A DNA stretch of 52,744 nt from Oscillospiraceae bacterium (GCA_015065585.1 SVQC01000007.1:1-52744); one strand, 5' to 3'; shown: positions 1-8,407, counted from the stretch's first letter. Program-made: numbers and translations. The notes: generated from the sequence alone by a model not told the origin.

Positions 1-552
1 GATGATGAAATCAAAAAGGCGTACAGAGAACTAGCCAGAAAATATCATCCCGACCATTACGTTGATAATCCTTTGTGAGAGCTTGCGGCTGAAAAAATGA
101 AGGAAATCAACGAGGCGTATGACGCAATAATGAATTCCCGCCGCGGCTCAGGCTCAAATAGAGGAACATATACGGCATCTGGGGATTTTAAAGACGTGCG
201 GGATATGATAAACCGCGGTCAGCTTGATAATGCTCAGATTGTTCTTGACGGTGTGCCCGTTGATAAGAGAAATGCTGAATGGTATTTCTTAAGCGGTATG
301 GTACAGTATCGTCGCGGATATTTTGATAATGCTTATTCGAGCTTTGCCAACGCGTGCCGTCTCGACCCCAATAACCCCGAATATGCCGAAGCTTTTCGCA
401 GAATTCAGCATCAGGGTAGAGGCAATTTCGGAAACCCGTACCGAACAGGTGGCAATATGGGTGGTATGGACGCTTGTGATTGCTGTCAGACACTTATATG
501 TGCCGATTGCTGCTGTGAATGTATGGGCGGCGACCTTATCAGGTGTTGCTGA
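1..552 (+). pseudogene. DnaJ-like J-domain/TPR-type protein, 5' truncated, in-frame TGA
   Basis: The reading frame is open from base 1 and shows the second half of a J domain, including the HPD motif (YHPD at bases 43-54) and the helix reading EKMKEINEAYD. Between them, at 76-78, is an in-frame TGA (NPL-stop-ELAAEKM). An intact downstream ATG at 97 would give 151 residues without HPD. After the J domain come a Gly/Ser-rich linker, two TPR-like helices (about residues 40-105 of the downstream part) and a cysteine-rich tail with CDCCQTLICADCCCECMGG. The family stimulates DnaK ATPase through HPD; the Cys tail could bind metal. The TGA falls on a position that is normally Ala or Ser, so it may be a base error or a true mutation. 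The stop overlaps the next ATG by one base (TGATG), implying translational coupling. Confidence 0.75.
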
Positions 553-1085
553 TGAAAAATAAAGCATCGGCTGTTACATTCTGCGCCTTGACTTCAGCGC
601 TTATTACTGTGCTTATGACGGCATCTTATTTCCCTTATCTTACCTATGCCGTACCTGCTGTTAGCTCTGCGCTTATAATTATGCCTCTGGTGGAATTATC
701 AAAAGGATATGCTACTGCTACCTACACTGTATCGGCGCTGACGGTACTTATGTTCGCTGAGCCTGAGGCAAAGCTTATGTATGTATTTTTCTTTGGGTAT
801 TATCCTATTTTAAAGAGCCTTTTCGAAAAAATAAGAAGCAGGGTTTTAGAATATGTTTTAAAATTTTTATGCTTTAATATTTCCGTTTCTATAATATATT
901 TTGTAATTGCCAAGGTTTTTATGCTTCCTATGGAAAGTCTTGAGGAGTTTGGGAAATATACCGTAGTCGTACTTTACGGTCTTGGTAATATAGCTTTTAT
1001 TATGTATGATATTTGTCTTGGACGTATATGCAACCTTTATATGTTCAGGCTTCATGAAAAAATAAAGAAGATAATGAGATTTTAA
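552..1085 (+). CDS. Small polytopic membrane protein, unrecognised
   Basis: A 177-residue protein with about five hydrophobic segments separated by short charged loops and a basic C-terminal tail (HEKIKKIMRF). I chose the ATG at 552 because it overlaps the previous stop and begins MKNKASAV directly before the first membrane helix; an upstream in-frame start at 519 would lie inside the previous gene. The layout is like small ECF-transporter substrate-binding (S) components, and the conserved-looking YYPILKS loop supports a transport-type role, but no defining motif is visible. It sits immediately before the flavoprotein gene with a 1-base gap, so it is probably the second gene of a housekeeping operon. 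Confidence 0.7.
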   Translation: MKNKASAVTFCALTSALITVLMTASYFPYLTYAVPAVSSALIIMPLVELSKGYATATYTVSALTVLMFAEPEAKLMYVFFFGYYPILKSLFEKIRSRVLEYVLKFLCFNISVSIIYFVIAKVFMLPMESLEEFGKYTVVVLYGLGNIAFIMYDICLGRICNLYMFRLHEKIKKIMRF

Positions 1086-1086
1086 T

Positions 1087-2322
1087 ATGAATTTTGATGT
1101 TATTGTTATCGGCGGCGGTGCGGCAGGTTTGATGGCGGCGGCAACTGCAGCAAAAAGCGGTAAAAATGTTGCTGTAATAGAAAAAAATGAGAGAACTGGA
1201 CGAAAAATTCTCGTAACGGGCAAGGGCAGATGTAATGTAACTAATAATTGCTCGGTAGATGCTCTTATTGCTAACGTAAGCAAAAACGGTAAATTTTTAT
1301 ATTCTGCTTTTAATGCCTTTAATTCGGGAGATACTATACAGTACATAGAGTCCCTTGGAGTTCCTCTTAAAACGGAACGGGGAAACCGCGTTTTTCCGGT
1401 TTCCGATAAAGCTATGGATATAGCTGATGCACTTTATAAGGGCGCAAAACAAAACGGAGTTAAGTTTATTCATTTCCCGGCAAAAAAAATTCTCTTTGAT
1501 GAAAACGGCGTAACCAGTGTGGTTCTTTCTAATAATCAAATGGTTTTTTCAAGAAAGATTATACTTGCTACCGGCGGCGCTTCTTATCCTAAAACCGGTT
1601 CAACGGGTGACGGATATAAAATGGCAGCAGAACTGGGGCATACGGTTGCTGAAATCAGACCCAGTCTTATACCGCTTTGTATAAAAGAGGGTTTCGCTTC
1701 AAAGCTTATGGGACTTTCTCTAAAAAATGTAAACCTTAGTCTTTATGAACAGGGAAGAGAGAAGCCGGTTTACAGTGAGCAGGGAGAAATGCTTTTTACC
1801 CATTTCGGTATAAGCGGACCTATAGTTTTAAGTGCTTCTGCACATATGAAGAATATAGATAAAAAACAGTATTACTGTAAGCTTGATTTAAAACCCGCCT
1901 TAAGCATTGAACAACTTGACAAAAGACTTCAAAGAGATTTCTTAGATAATCTAAATAAAAATTTCAGAAATTCTCTTGATAATTTGCTGCCACAGAAAAT
2001 GATACCTATTATGGTAAATCTGTCGGGTATACCTGCCGAAACCAAAGTAAATCAGATAAGCAAACAGCAAAGAATCGATTTTTGTTATTTGCTTAAAAAT
2101 CTGAGAATGACGGTTAGCGGAACAAGACCTATAGATGAGGCAATAGTAACCAGCGGCGGAATAAGCGTAAAGGAAATTGACTCCAGAACAATGGAATCAA
2201 AATTAATAAGAGGACTGTATTTTGCAGGGGAAATTATTGATGTTGACGCCTACACGGGCGGATTTAATTTGCAGATAGCCTTTTCTACCGGTTATCTTGC
2301 AGGAAAACAGAATGAGGAGTAA
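1087..2322 (+). CDS. NAD(P)/FAD-dependent oxidoreductase, HI0933/YhiN (BaiN-like) family
   Basis: A 411-residue flavoprotein of the HI0933-like family. An N-terminal dinucleotide-binding fold is clear (VIVIGGGAAGLMAA at residues 4-17, then an acidic end of the second strand in VIEKNERTGRK), followed by the family signature GKGRCNVTN (about 44-52), a central ILATGGASYPKTGSTGDGY segment, and a C-terminal FAD-binding stretch FAGEIIDVDAYTGGFNLQ. Members are soluble flavoproteins; one branch (BaiN) reduces bile-acid intermediates, but most are uncharacterised, so the substrate here is unknown. It lies one base after the preceding gene and 7 bases before the cmk start, in an operon with cmk, plsC and ispH-rpsA, a frequent order in Clostridia. 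Confidence 0.9.
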   Translation: MNFDVIVIGGGAAGLMAAATAAKSGKNVAVIEKNERTGRKILVTGKGRCNVTNNCSVDALIANVSKNGKFLYSAFNAFNSGDTIQYIESLGVPLKTERGNRVFPVSDKAMDIADALYKGAKQNGVKFIHFPAKKILFDENGVTSVVLSNNQMVFSRKIILATGGASYPKTGSTGDGYKMAAELGHTVAEIRPSLIPLCIKEGFASKLMGLSLKNVNLSLYEQGREKPVYSEQGEMLFTHFGISGPIVLSASAHMKNIDKKQYYCKLDLKPALSIEQLDKRLQRDFLDNLNKNFRNSLDNLLPQKMIPIMVNLSGIPAETKVNQISKQQRIDFCYLLKNLRMTVSGTRPIDEAIVTSGGISVKEIDSRTMESKLIRGLYFAGEIIDVDAYTGGFNLQIAFSTGYLAGKQNEE

Positions 2323-2329
2323 TGATTTT

Positions 2330-3004
2330 ATGAAAACAATTGCTATCGCTATTGACGGACCGGCAGGCGCAGGTAAAAGCTCGCTTGCAAAGGCGGTATC
2401 AAGTAAGCTAGGGTATATTTATATTGATACCGGCGCTCTTTACCGAGCTATTGGTCTTGCTTTTTCAAGAAAGGGTATTGATACCGATTTAAACTGCAAT
2501 ATTGAAGAAATGTTAAAGGAAATTAAGGTCGATATTAAATTTATTGACGACACTCAGCACGTTTTTTTAAACGGTGAGGACGTAAGCGATGAAATAAGAA
2601 CCCCTACGGCTTCTATGATGGCTTCTGCCGTATCTGCGAAACCGGCAGTCAGAGCTTTTTTGCTCGATATGCAGAGAGATTTTGCTAAAAAATACAACTG
2701 TATAATGGATGGCAGAGATATCGGTACTGTGGTTTTACCCGACGCTAAGGTAAAAATTTTCTTAACCGCTTCTGCAGAGGAAAGAGCAATGCGCCGTTTT
2801 AGAGAACTTAAAGAAAAGGGAAGCGATGCTACCTTTGAGGAAGTTCTTGCTGATATGGAAAAGCGAGATTTTAACGACTCTAACAGAGCGATAGCACCTT
2901 TAAAACCTGCTGAGGACAGCGTTATTGCCGATACGACGGGCAAAACCGTAGAGGAATCGGTTGTAATGCTTATGGAAATAATTAAAAAGGGTATAGAGGA
3001 TTAA
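2330..3004 (+). CDS. cmk: (d)CMP kinase
   Basis: Cytidylate kinase, 224 residues, transferring phosphate from ATP to CMP and dCMP for nucleic-acid and phospholipid synthesis in the cytoplasm. The P-loop is IDGPAGAGKSS (residues 8-18), followed by the CMP-binding YIDTGALYRA motif, a DGRDIGT motif and a lid with ERAMRRFREL. Length fits the family. The ATG at 2330 has GGAG 11 bases upstream; an in-frame ATG at 2312 and a further upstream start lie inside the end of the flavoprotein gene and would add residues before the first strand. In many Firmicutes cmk is followed by plsC and by ispH or rpsA, exactly as here. Confidence 0.95.
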   Translation: MKTIAIAIDGPAGAGKSSLAKAVSSKLGYIYIDTGALYRAIGLAFSRKGIDTDLNCNIEEMLKEIKVDIKFIDDTQHVFLNGEDVSDEIRTPTASMMASAVSAKPAVRAFLLDMQRDFAKKYNCIMDGRDIGTVVLPDAKVKIFLTASAEERAMRRFRELKEKGSDATFEEVLADMEKRDFNDSNRAIAPLKPAEDSVIADTTGKTVEESVVMLMEIIKKGIED

Positions 3005-3016
3005 GGAGAAAATAAG

Positions 3017-3619
3017 ATGAGCTTATTTTACCGAATAGTGCGAGGAATAGTTTTTATTCCCGTATATACTTTTTTCCGTATTAAAAAATACGGAGTACAT
3101 AACGTCCCAAAAGACGGCGCTGTTATACTTTGCTGTAACCATACATCAATAAGCGATATACTCTTTATGGCGGTTTTCTGCAAAAGACAAATCTGCTTTA
3201 TGGGAAAAGACGAACTTTTTAAAAATAAAATTTTAGCCTATCTGTTTTCGCGTCTTGGCGCCTTTCCCGTTAACCGTCGTACCGGTGATAAGGGAGCTAT
3301 AAGTAAAGCAGAAGAGGTATTGAACGGAGGCGGAGTACTAGGTATTTTCCCTGAGGGAACAAGACATCTGGGGGATAAACCCCATAAGGCAAAACCGGGT
3401 ACGGCTATGCTGGCTCTCGCTACAAAAGCGACTATCGTACCCTGCGCCGTATACAGAAACGAGGGCAAGGTACACTTTATGCAGAAAGCAACATTCCGCT
3501 TCGGAGATCCTATAAAATATGAAGAATATGCTGAGGATTTAACGGGCAGAGCGGCAATTCGCTCGGTGTCCGAGCTTATTACCGAAAAAATAACAGAACT
3601 TTGGGAGCTTAAACATTGA
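3017..3619 (+). CDS. plsC: 1-acyl-sn-glycerol-3-phosphate acyltransferase
   Basis: A 200-residue membrane-associated acyltransferase that adds the second acyl chain to lysophosphatidic acid, giving phosphatidic acid. The catalytic HX4D box is NHTSISD (H42 to D47), the glycerol-phosphate-binding motif is FPEGTR (around residue 113), and a hydrophobic stretch at residues 5-20 should sit on the membrane. AGGAG stands just before the ATG. Its TGA stop overlaps the TTG start of the next gene, so the two are probably co-translated. Conserved operon position between cmk and ispH supports the call. Confidence 0.94.
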   Translation: MSLFYRIVRGIVFIPVYTFFRIKKYGVHNVPKDGAVILCCNHTSISDILFMAVFCKRQICFMGKDELFKNKILAYLFSRLGAFPVNRRTGDKGAISKAEEVLNGGGVLGIFPEGTRHLGDKPHKAKPGTAMLALATKATIVPCAVYRNEGKVHFMQKATFRFGDPIKYEEYAEDLTGRAAIRSVSELITEKITELWELKH

Positions 3620-5631
3620 AAATTACACTTGCAAAAACTGCAGGCTTCTGCTTTGGAGTAAACCGAGCTGTAAATATGGTTTACGAACTGACAAAAAAGG
3701 GAAAAAAGGTATGCACCTTAGGACCTATAATACATAATGAACAGCTTGTAAAAGAGCTTGAAGAAAAGGGCGTACGGGTAATTTCCTCTCCCGATGAGGC
3801 GACGAGTGAGGATACCCTTGTAATTCGTTCCCACGGTGTGCCGAGAGAAATTTATAATAAAGCTGTAAAAACGGGAGCAAAGGTTGTGGATGCTACCTGT
3901 CCCTTTGTGGCTAAAATTCATAAAATAGTAAGAGAAAATTCCGGAGAGAAAAAGGTTATTCTTATTGCGGGAGATAAGCTACATCATGAGGTAATCGGTA
4001 TATGCGGAAACGCCGAGAACACCCCTACATTTGTTTACTCTAACCTTAGTGAGCTTGAAAAATTGATAAAAAATCATCCCGAATTTTCCGAAAAACAGAT
4101 AATTGCGGTTGCTCAGACCACTTTTAACGCAGAAATTTGGGCTGAATGTCAAAAAAATATAAAAAAGGGGTATACAAACGCGTTAGTTTTTGATACAATA
4201 TGTAATGCGACTGCGATGCGTCAGCAGGAGGCGTACGAATTATCTAAGGTAAGTGACTGTATGATAGTCATCGGCGGACAGAACAGTTCCAATACCGCCA
4301 AGCTTTATGATGTTTGTTCTGCTAATTGCGGGCACACCTATTTCATATCGACTGTAAAAGAACTCAGAGAAGATATGTATAAAGATAAGGAAAACATCGG
4401 GGTCGTCGCCGGCGCGTCTACACCGGCGCATATCATTAAGGAGGTTATTAAAACCATGTCGGAAAATTTACAATCGGTTGAACAGGTAGAAGAGGCTGTT
4501 CAGAAAAGCTTTGAGGAAATGACTGATGAAGAAGCATTCGAGGCATCCCTCAGCGCATTAACCGGCGACCAGAAGGTTGTTGGTACTGTTCTTGCAGTAA
4601 GCGAGAACGAGATTCAGGTGGACATCGGTAGAGGTCTCGCCGGATATATTTCCAGAGAGGAATATTCCGCTGACCCCAACGCTGACATCTTAAAAGAGGT
4701 AAGCGTAGGAGATACAATGAATCTTATCATTATGCGCACCAATGACCAGGAAGGAACAGTAATGCTCTCAAAGCGTCGCTTCGATGCCATAGCCGGTTGG
4801 GATAATATTGTTGCTGCCAAGGAAAACGGTGAAATTCTCACCGGTACAGTAAAAGATGTAATCAAGGGCGGCATTACCGTTTACAGCAACGGTATTCGCA
4901 TTTTCATCCCCGCATCACAGGCTACTCTCACCAAAAACGAATCCCTTGAGGCATTAAAGGGTACTGAAGTTCGCTTCCAGATTATTGAAATTGGTCGCGG
5001 TAGAAGAGCTGTCGGCTCTATCAGAAACATACTTAAGGAAGAAAGAAAAGCTGCTGCCGCTAAGGTTTGGGAAACCATTACCGTTGGCGACCGCTTTACA
5101 GGAACTGTTAAATCCCTCACCAGCTACGGCGCATTTGTTGACCTTGGCGGTGTAGACGGTATGGTTCATATTTCTGAGCTTTCTTGGCAGAGAATTAAGA
5201 ATCCCTCTGAGGTTGTTCTCGTTGGCGATACCGTTGAGGTATACGTAAAGGCTATTGATACCGAAAAGAAAAAGATTTCTCTCGGTTATAAGAAGCCCGA
5301 AGAAAATCCGTGGGTTATCTTTGAGAAGAACTTTGAAGTTGGCGATACCGTTAAGGTTACTATCGTTAGTATGGCTACCTACGGCGCTTTTGCCCGTATA
5401 ATCCCCGGTATCGACGGTCTTATTCATATTTCTCAGATTGCCAATAAGCATATTGCTAAGCCTCAGGATGAGCTTTCTGTAGGTCAGGAAGTTGAGGCAA
5501 AGATTATTGCTGTTGACTTTGAAAAGAAACGTGTTAGCCTTTCCATCCGCGCTCTTCTTCCCGAAGAAGCACCCGTTGAGGAAGTGGCTGAAGAAGCTAT
5601 CGAAGCTCCCGTTGAAGAAGCTGCTGAATAA
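3616..5631 (+). CDS. ispH: 4-hydroxy-3-methylbut-2-enyl diphosphate reductase fused to S1-domain protein
   Basis: A 671-residue fusion. Residues 1-285 are IspH, the [4Fe-4S] enzyme making IPP and DMAPP at the end of the MEP isoprenoid pathway; the three cluster ligands are C12 (GFCFGV), C95 (DATCPFV) and C196 (DTICNAT). A short acidic linker leads to four S1 RNA-binding repeats (starting about 317, 405, 490 and 575), the last two carrying the typical YGAFVDL/GMVHISEL pattern, and an acidic Glu-rich tail. This bifunctional IspH/RpsA architecture is known in Clostridia. The start is TTG at 3616, overlapping the plsC stop; MKITLAKTAG is the canonical IspH N terminus. Codon use becomes more C-ending in the S1 half, as for a highly expressed protein. 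The last bases of this gene are duplicated at 8288. Confidence 0.95.
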   Translation: MKITLAKTAGFCFGVNRAVNMVYELTKKGKKVCTLGPIIHNEQLVKELEEKGVRVISSPDEATSEDTLVIRSHGVPREIYNKAVKTGAKVVDATCPFVAKIHKIVRENSGEKKVILIAGDKLHHEVIGICGNAENTPTFVYSNLSELEKLIKNHPEFSEKQIIAVAQTTFNAEIWAECQKNIKKGYTNALVFDTICNATAMRQQEAYELSKVSDCMIVIGGQNSSNTAKLYDVCSANCGHTYFISTVKELREDMYKDKENIGVVAGASTPAHIIKEVIKTMSENLQSVEQVEEAVQKSFEEMTDEEAFEASLSALTGDQKVVGTVLAVSENEIQVDIGRGLAGYISREEYSADPNADILKEVSVGDTMNLIIMRTNDQEGTVMLSKRRFDAIAGWDNIVAAKENGEILTGTVKDVIKGGITVYSNGIRIFIPASQATLTKNESLEALKGTEVRFQIIEIGRGRRAVGSIRNILKEERKAAAAKVWETITVGDRFTGTVKSLTSYGAFVDLGGVDGMVHISELSWQRIKNPSEVVLVGDTVEVYVKAIDTEKKKISLGYKKPEENPWVIFEKNFEVGDTVKVTIVSMATYGAFARIIPGIDGLIHISQIANKHIAKPQDELSVGQEVEAKIIAVDFEKKRVSLSIRALLPEEAPVEEVAEEAIEAPVEEAAE

Positions 5632-5644
5632 TAAACAAGTAAAA

Positions 5645-5679
5645 ATGCCCTCTGTGTTATCCACAGAGGGCATTTTTTA
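5645..5679 (+). terminator. Rho-independent terminator after ispH-rpsA
   Basis: A 12-bp stem, ATGCCCTCTGTG with CACAGAGGGCAT, around a TTATC loop and followed by six T. It lies 13 bases after the TAA of ispH-rpsA and ends the cmk operon. The A run on the other side could let it work on both strands. Confidence 0.92.
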
Positions 5680-5708
5680 TTACAATAATTACAATTTAGT
5701 AACAATTA

Positions 5709-5737
5709 TTGACATTAAACGGTAAATATAATATAAT
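5709..5737 (+). promoter_or_regulatory. Sigma-A promoter of the secreted peptidase gene
   Basis: TTGACA at 5709-5714, 17-base spacer, TATAAT at 5732-5737: a perfect consensus. Transcription would start near 5744, just upstream of the Shine-Dalgarno AGAGGTGAG. Confidence 0.88.
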
Positions 5738-5768
5738 AAAAATAACAAAAAAGAAAGAGGTGAGTCCG

Positions 5769-5918
5769 ATGAATAGTGTAGATTTATTTATAATAAATCT
5801 TATGGAAGGAAAACCAAAAAATGAAAAAAATAATAAGTATATTTTTGGCAATATGCTTGACTGTTATTCCGTTAAATGCTTATGCCATAGATTCAACGGA
5901 CTCGGAATATTCTACTGA
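5769..5918 (+). CDS. Possible 49-residue leader ORF overlapping the peptidase start
   Basis: ATG at 5769 lies behind the best Shine-Dalgarno of the transcript (AAAGAAAGAGGTGAG). It encodes MNSVDLFIINLMEGKPKNEK and continues out of frame through the first 98 bases of the peptidase gene. The second copy at 8439-8588 keeps the ORF open with a V-to-E and a G-to-D change. No family is recognised and there is no signal peptide. It may be a short translated leader that couples ribosomes to the weaker peptidase start, or simply an open frame in an A/T-rich region. Confidence 0.35.
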   Translation: MNSVDLFIINLMEGKPKNEKNNKYIFGNMLDCYSVKCLCHRFNGLGIFY

Positions 5919-7425
5919 TAACCAAACAGTAGTTGCCACAGATATCATAGAGCAAGAAATGTCCGATGTTACCATTGACGATGAATTAATTACCATAACG
6001 CCGAATGCGGACAGTCCGGAAGAACAGGCAAAACAAAAAATCCTTGCTCATATGAAGGATAAAGGTATACCGGTTGATACTAAAGGCGAAGCAACAGGGT
6101 TAATAAGCGGTGGAATTTATTATATTAAAAATTATTTTTCCGGCAAATATCTTAACGTCCATTATGGCGTAGATGCCAATGGTACTAACGTTTATCAGTG
6201 GACTAAGGATAACAGTACCGAACAAAAATTTAAAGTGGTTTATGATTCTGCTACAGATAGCTATAAACTGTATGCTATGTGCAGTTCTAACGGTAATAAT
6301 AGGGTTGTTGATGTAGTAAGAAACGGCTCCCCTCTCGCCTCTGGACAGAACGTTGATATTTGGACACCCGTAGACCATACGGCGCAGAGAGTAAAAATTA
6401 CTAACCTTATCCAGAATATCTATCATATACATATGCAGGCTAATAGCCAAATGTATTTCACAACTAATGACAGCCTTAACGGAACCGGAGGAGGTACTTC
6501 CTCCACTTCGGCAGGAAATGTATATATCAGAACCTTTGACGGTAATTTAAATCAACAATGGGCATTTGAGTATATCGGGAATTCAAGTTCTACACCGTCA
6601 ACTCCTACAGGAAGTTTGCAAACCGTAAATAAAAGCTATATACGCGGTTGGGCTTGGCGTAGCGATTTGCCGAATAATTCTATAAATGTGAATATTAAAA
6701 TTTTTAGAGGCAGTTCTCAATTAACTAGTGTAACTATATCTGCAGACGACTATAGTAGCGATTTGTATAATACCGGATATGGTAATGGGTATCATGAATT
6801 TACTTATTACTATGATTTGACTACTATGCCTAATTGTCGACTTACGATATATGCGTATGCAATTAGCGCTTCAGGAGATTATATCCAATTATCAAATAGC
6901 CCCATAGAATATTATGTGGATAATTCCGTAACAGTGTACTGTCCCCTTGTATCTCAACCACCAAATAGTAACTGGTGTTGGGCGGCGTGTGCAGAAATGT
7001 TAGGCAAAAATGCTAACCCAATAACCCAAAAAACTATGTACGATGTTGTTGAGAATATAAAACATAATTCAAACGGCACAGGTGATAGAAAAGCAGTACG
7101 TGATGGAGCACAATTCGTGAGTAATAACGGAGCTACTTTTGTTGCTTTAAATCCTATCACTGCACAACAAATTGAAAATTTAATAGATAATGGCATTGCT
7201 GTAGCCGTAGGACTAGGACCACTAAAAGATTCTACTAGTGATATAGGTCATGAGATAGTCATATATGGATATAAACAAGTCTATGCATCTAATGGAAGTA
7301 TTGAGAAATATTTTATATATAATGACCCTGGTGTCGGCGATAATCGAAATAAACTTTACGAACATCTTTTTGATGAATCTCAGGCAACTAGAGAGTATCA
7401 ACATGTCGTATATAGAACTTCTTAA
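5821..7425 (+). CDS. Secreted papain-like cysteine peptidase with ricin-type lectin domain
   Basis: A 534-residue exported protein. Residues 1-22 are a signal peptide (KK, hydrophobic core, cleavage after NAYA). After a Thr/Asp-rich spacer, residues about 90-250 resemble a ricin-B/RICIN lectin fold (GIYYIKNYFSGKYLNV, DANGTNVYQW, NQQWAFEYI). Residues about 265-365 form a beta-rich module starting SYIRGWAWRSDLPNNS. The last 165 residues look like a C39/C70-like papain-fold peptidase: catalytic C386 in NWCWAAC, H477 in GHEIVIYGY and N501/D502 in YNDPG. It should act outside the cell on protein or peptide substrates while binding glycan. AAGGA stands 10 bases before the ATG. Its start is duplicated at 8491. 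Codon use is more A/T-rich than the housekeeping neighbours, which fits acquisition. Confidence 0.85.
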   Translation: MKKIISIFLAICLTVIPLNAYAIDSTDSEYSTDNQTVVATDIIEQEMSDVTIDDELITITPNADSPEEQAKQKILAHMKDKGIPVDTKGEATGLISGGIYYIKNYFSGKYLNVHYGVDANGTNVYQWTKDNSTEQKFKVVYDSATDSYKLYAMCSSNGNNRVVDVVRNGSPLASGQNVDIWTPVDHTAQRVKITNLIQNIYHIHMQANSQMYFTTNDSLNGTGGGTSSTSAGNVYIRTFDGNLNQQWAFEYIGNSSSTPSTPTGSLQTVNKSYIRGWAWRSDLPNNSINVNIKIFRGSSQLTSVTISADDYSSDLYNTGYGNGYHEFTYYYDLTTMPNCRLTIYAYAISASGDYIQLSNSPIEYYVDNSVTVYCPLVSQPPNSNWCWAACAEMLGKNANPITQKTMYDVVENIKHNSNGTGDRKAVRDGAQFVSNNGATFVALNPITAQQIENLIDNGIAVAVGLGPLKDSTSDIGHEIVIYGYKQVYASNGSIEKYFIYNDPGVGDNRNKLYEHLFDESQATREYQHVVYRTS

Positions 7426-7445
7426 ACGTGAGAGGAAATATATTA

Positions 7446-8252
7446 ATGATTAAGAAATTTATTTGTATATATTGTGCATTGCTTTTGTTACCCTGTTTTG
7501 ATATTGATTGCTTTGCATATAATGATTCATATAAGCATAACAAATTTCTATATGATGAATCAGAACACAACATAGCGGCTTTATCTATTCTTCCCTCAAA
7601 AAATTACAGTAATCCGAAAACCGATATTGAGTTTTCTTGTAAAATGTACGCTATTGACTATACTTATGAAAACATTAATAAATTAAAAGAAGGTATATAT
7701 CTTGATACATTAGTTGTAGAAAAGGATTATTGGCATTTTACTGTAAAGGAAGATACTTACGTTTCATTGTATAAAGATAATAATGGCAATTATACAGTGT
7801 TTGAATCTGGGGATTATTCAGAAATGAAAAAGCTGAAAGAGTTTGCGGATTTGCCTGAGATGAACTTTGATTATGTAGAAGAAAAAATATTATCGTTAGG
7901 CACAACGCTTGATGATGACGAATTAGTTGTCAAAATGATATATTCCAGAGGAAATTATTTTACTCGTGATGATAGGCACTTTTATATAAGATATAACGGT
8001 GACCAATATGTAATTCCTTATGGACCTTTTGTAGAGAATTATGGTGGTCTTAATATAGGGCAGTTATATACTATGGAAGAATGGATAAACTTTGTTGAAA
8101 CAACTATTAACAAAGGGAATCCGACTAGCGTTGATAATAAACAAGAGGCAAAAATAAATATATTACCTTACGTAATTATTAGCGGTTGTGTGGTTGTTAT
8201 ATGTGCAGCGGTAGTATTTGTTATAGTTAAGAAAAGGAAAATAAATAACTAA
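7446..8252 (+). CDS. Exported protein with C-terminal membrane anchor, unrecognised
   Basis: A 268-residue protein: signal peptide (KKFICIYCALLLLPCF, cleavage near CFA), an extracellular domain of about 215 residues rich in Asp, Tyr and Lys, then a single C-terminal transmembrane helix (VIISGCVVVICAAVVFVIV) and a KKRKINN cytoplasmic tail. There is no LPXTG motif, so anchoring is by the helix itself. No domain is recognised. ATG at 7446 was preferred to a GTG at 7428 because AGAGG lies 10 bases upstream of it. It follows the peptidase by 20 bases and is surely co-transcribed, so it may be a receptor, inhibitor or processing partner of the peptidase (inference). Confidence 0.75.
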   Translation: MIKKFICIYCALLLLPCFDIDCFAYNDSYKHNKFLYDESEHNIAALSILPSKNYSNPKTDIEFSCKMYAIDYTYENINKLKEGIYLDTLVVEKDYWHFTVKEDTYVSLYKDNNGNYTVFESGDYSEMKKLKEFADLPEMNFDYVEEKILSLGTTLDDDELVVKMIYSRGNYFTRDDRHFYIRYNGDQYVIPYGPFVENYGGLNIGQLYTMEEWINFVETTINKGNPTSVDNKQEAKINILPYVIISGCVVVICAAVVFVIVKKRKINN

Positions 8253-8315
8253 GTTGCGAGGGACCTCCAAAAACAGTGTTTTATCGAGAAGCTGCTGAAT
8301 AATAAACAAGTAAAA

Positions 8316-8349
8316 ATGCTCTCTGTGGATAACACAGAGAGCATTTTTA
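8316..8349 (+). terminator. Duplicated terminator with inverted loop
   Basis: Stem ATGCTCTCTGTG with CACAGAGAGCAT around GATAA, then five T. Compared with 5645-5673, one C:G pair became T:A on both arms and the central part (TGTGGATAACACA) is the reverse complement of the parent. It would end the 7446 gene's transcript. Confidence 0.9.
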
Positions 8350-8378
8350 TCACAATAATTACAATTTAGTAACAATTA

Positions 8379-8407
8379 TTGGAATAAAATGGTAAATATA
8401 ATATAAT
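8379..8407 (+). promoter_or_regulatory. Weakened promoter copy
   Basis: The duplicate of the 5709 promoter: the -10 TATAAT (8402-8407) and 17-base spacer are kept but the -35 has become TTGGAA (8379-8384), which should lower activity. Confidence 0.65.

Larger units (their letters stand above)
5617..5950 (+). repeat. Direct repeat copy 1 (334 bp)
   Basis: This segment covers the last five codons of ispH-rpsA, its terminator, the promoter, a small ORF and the first 43 codons of the peptidase gene. It recurs at 8288-8620 with only scattered substitutions, the corresponding points being 2670-2671 bases apart. Because copy 1 begins inside a housekeeping gene it must be the parent and copy 2 the duplicate. 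Confidence 0.95.

Noticed and set aside
4954-5673. 239-codon ORF antisense to the S1 domains
   Set aside because: Same shadow effect, and it would start within the terminator hairpin.
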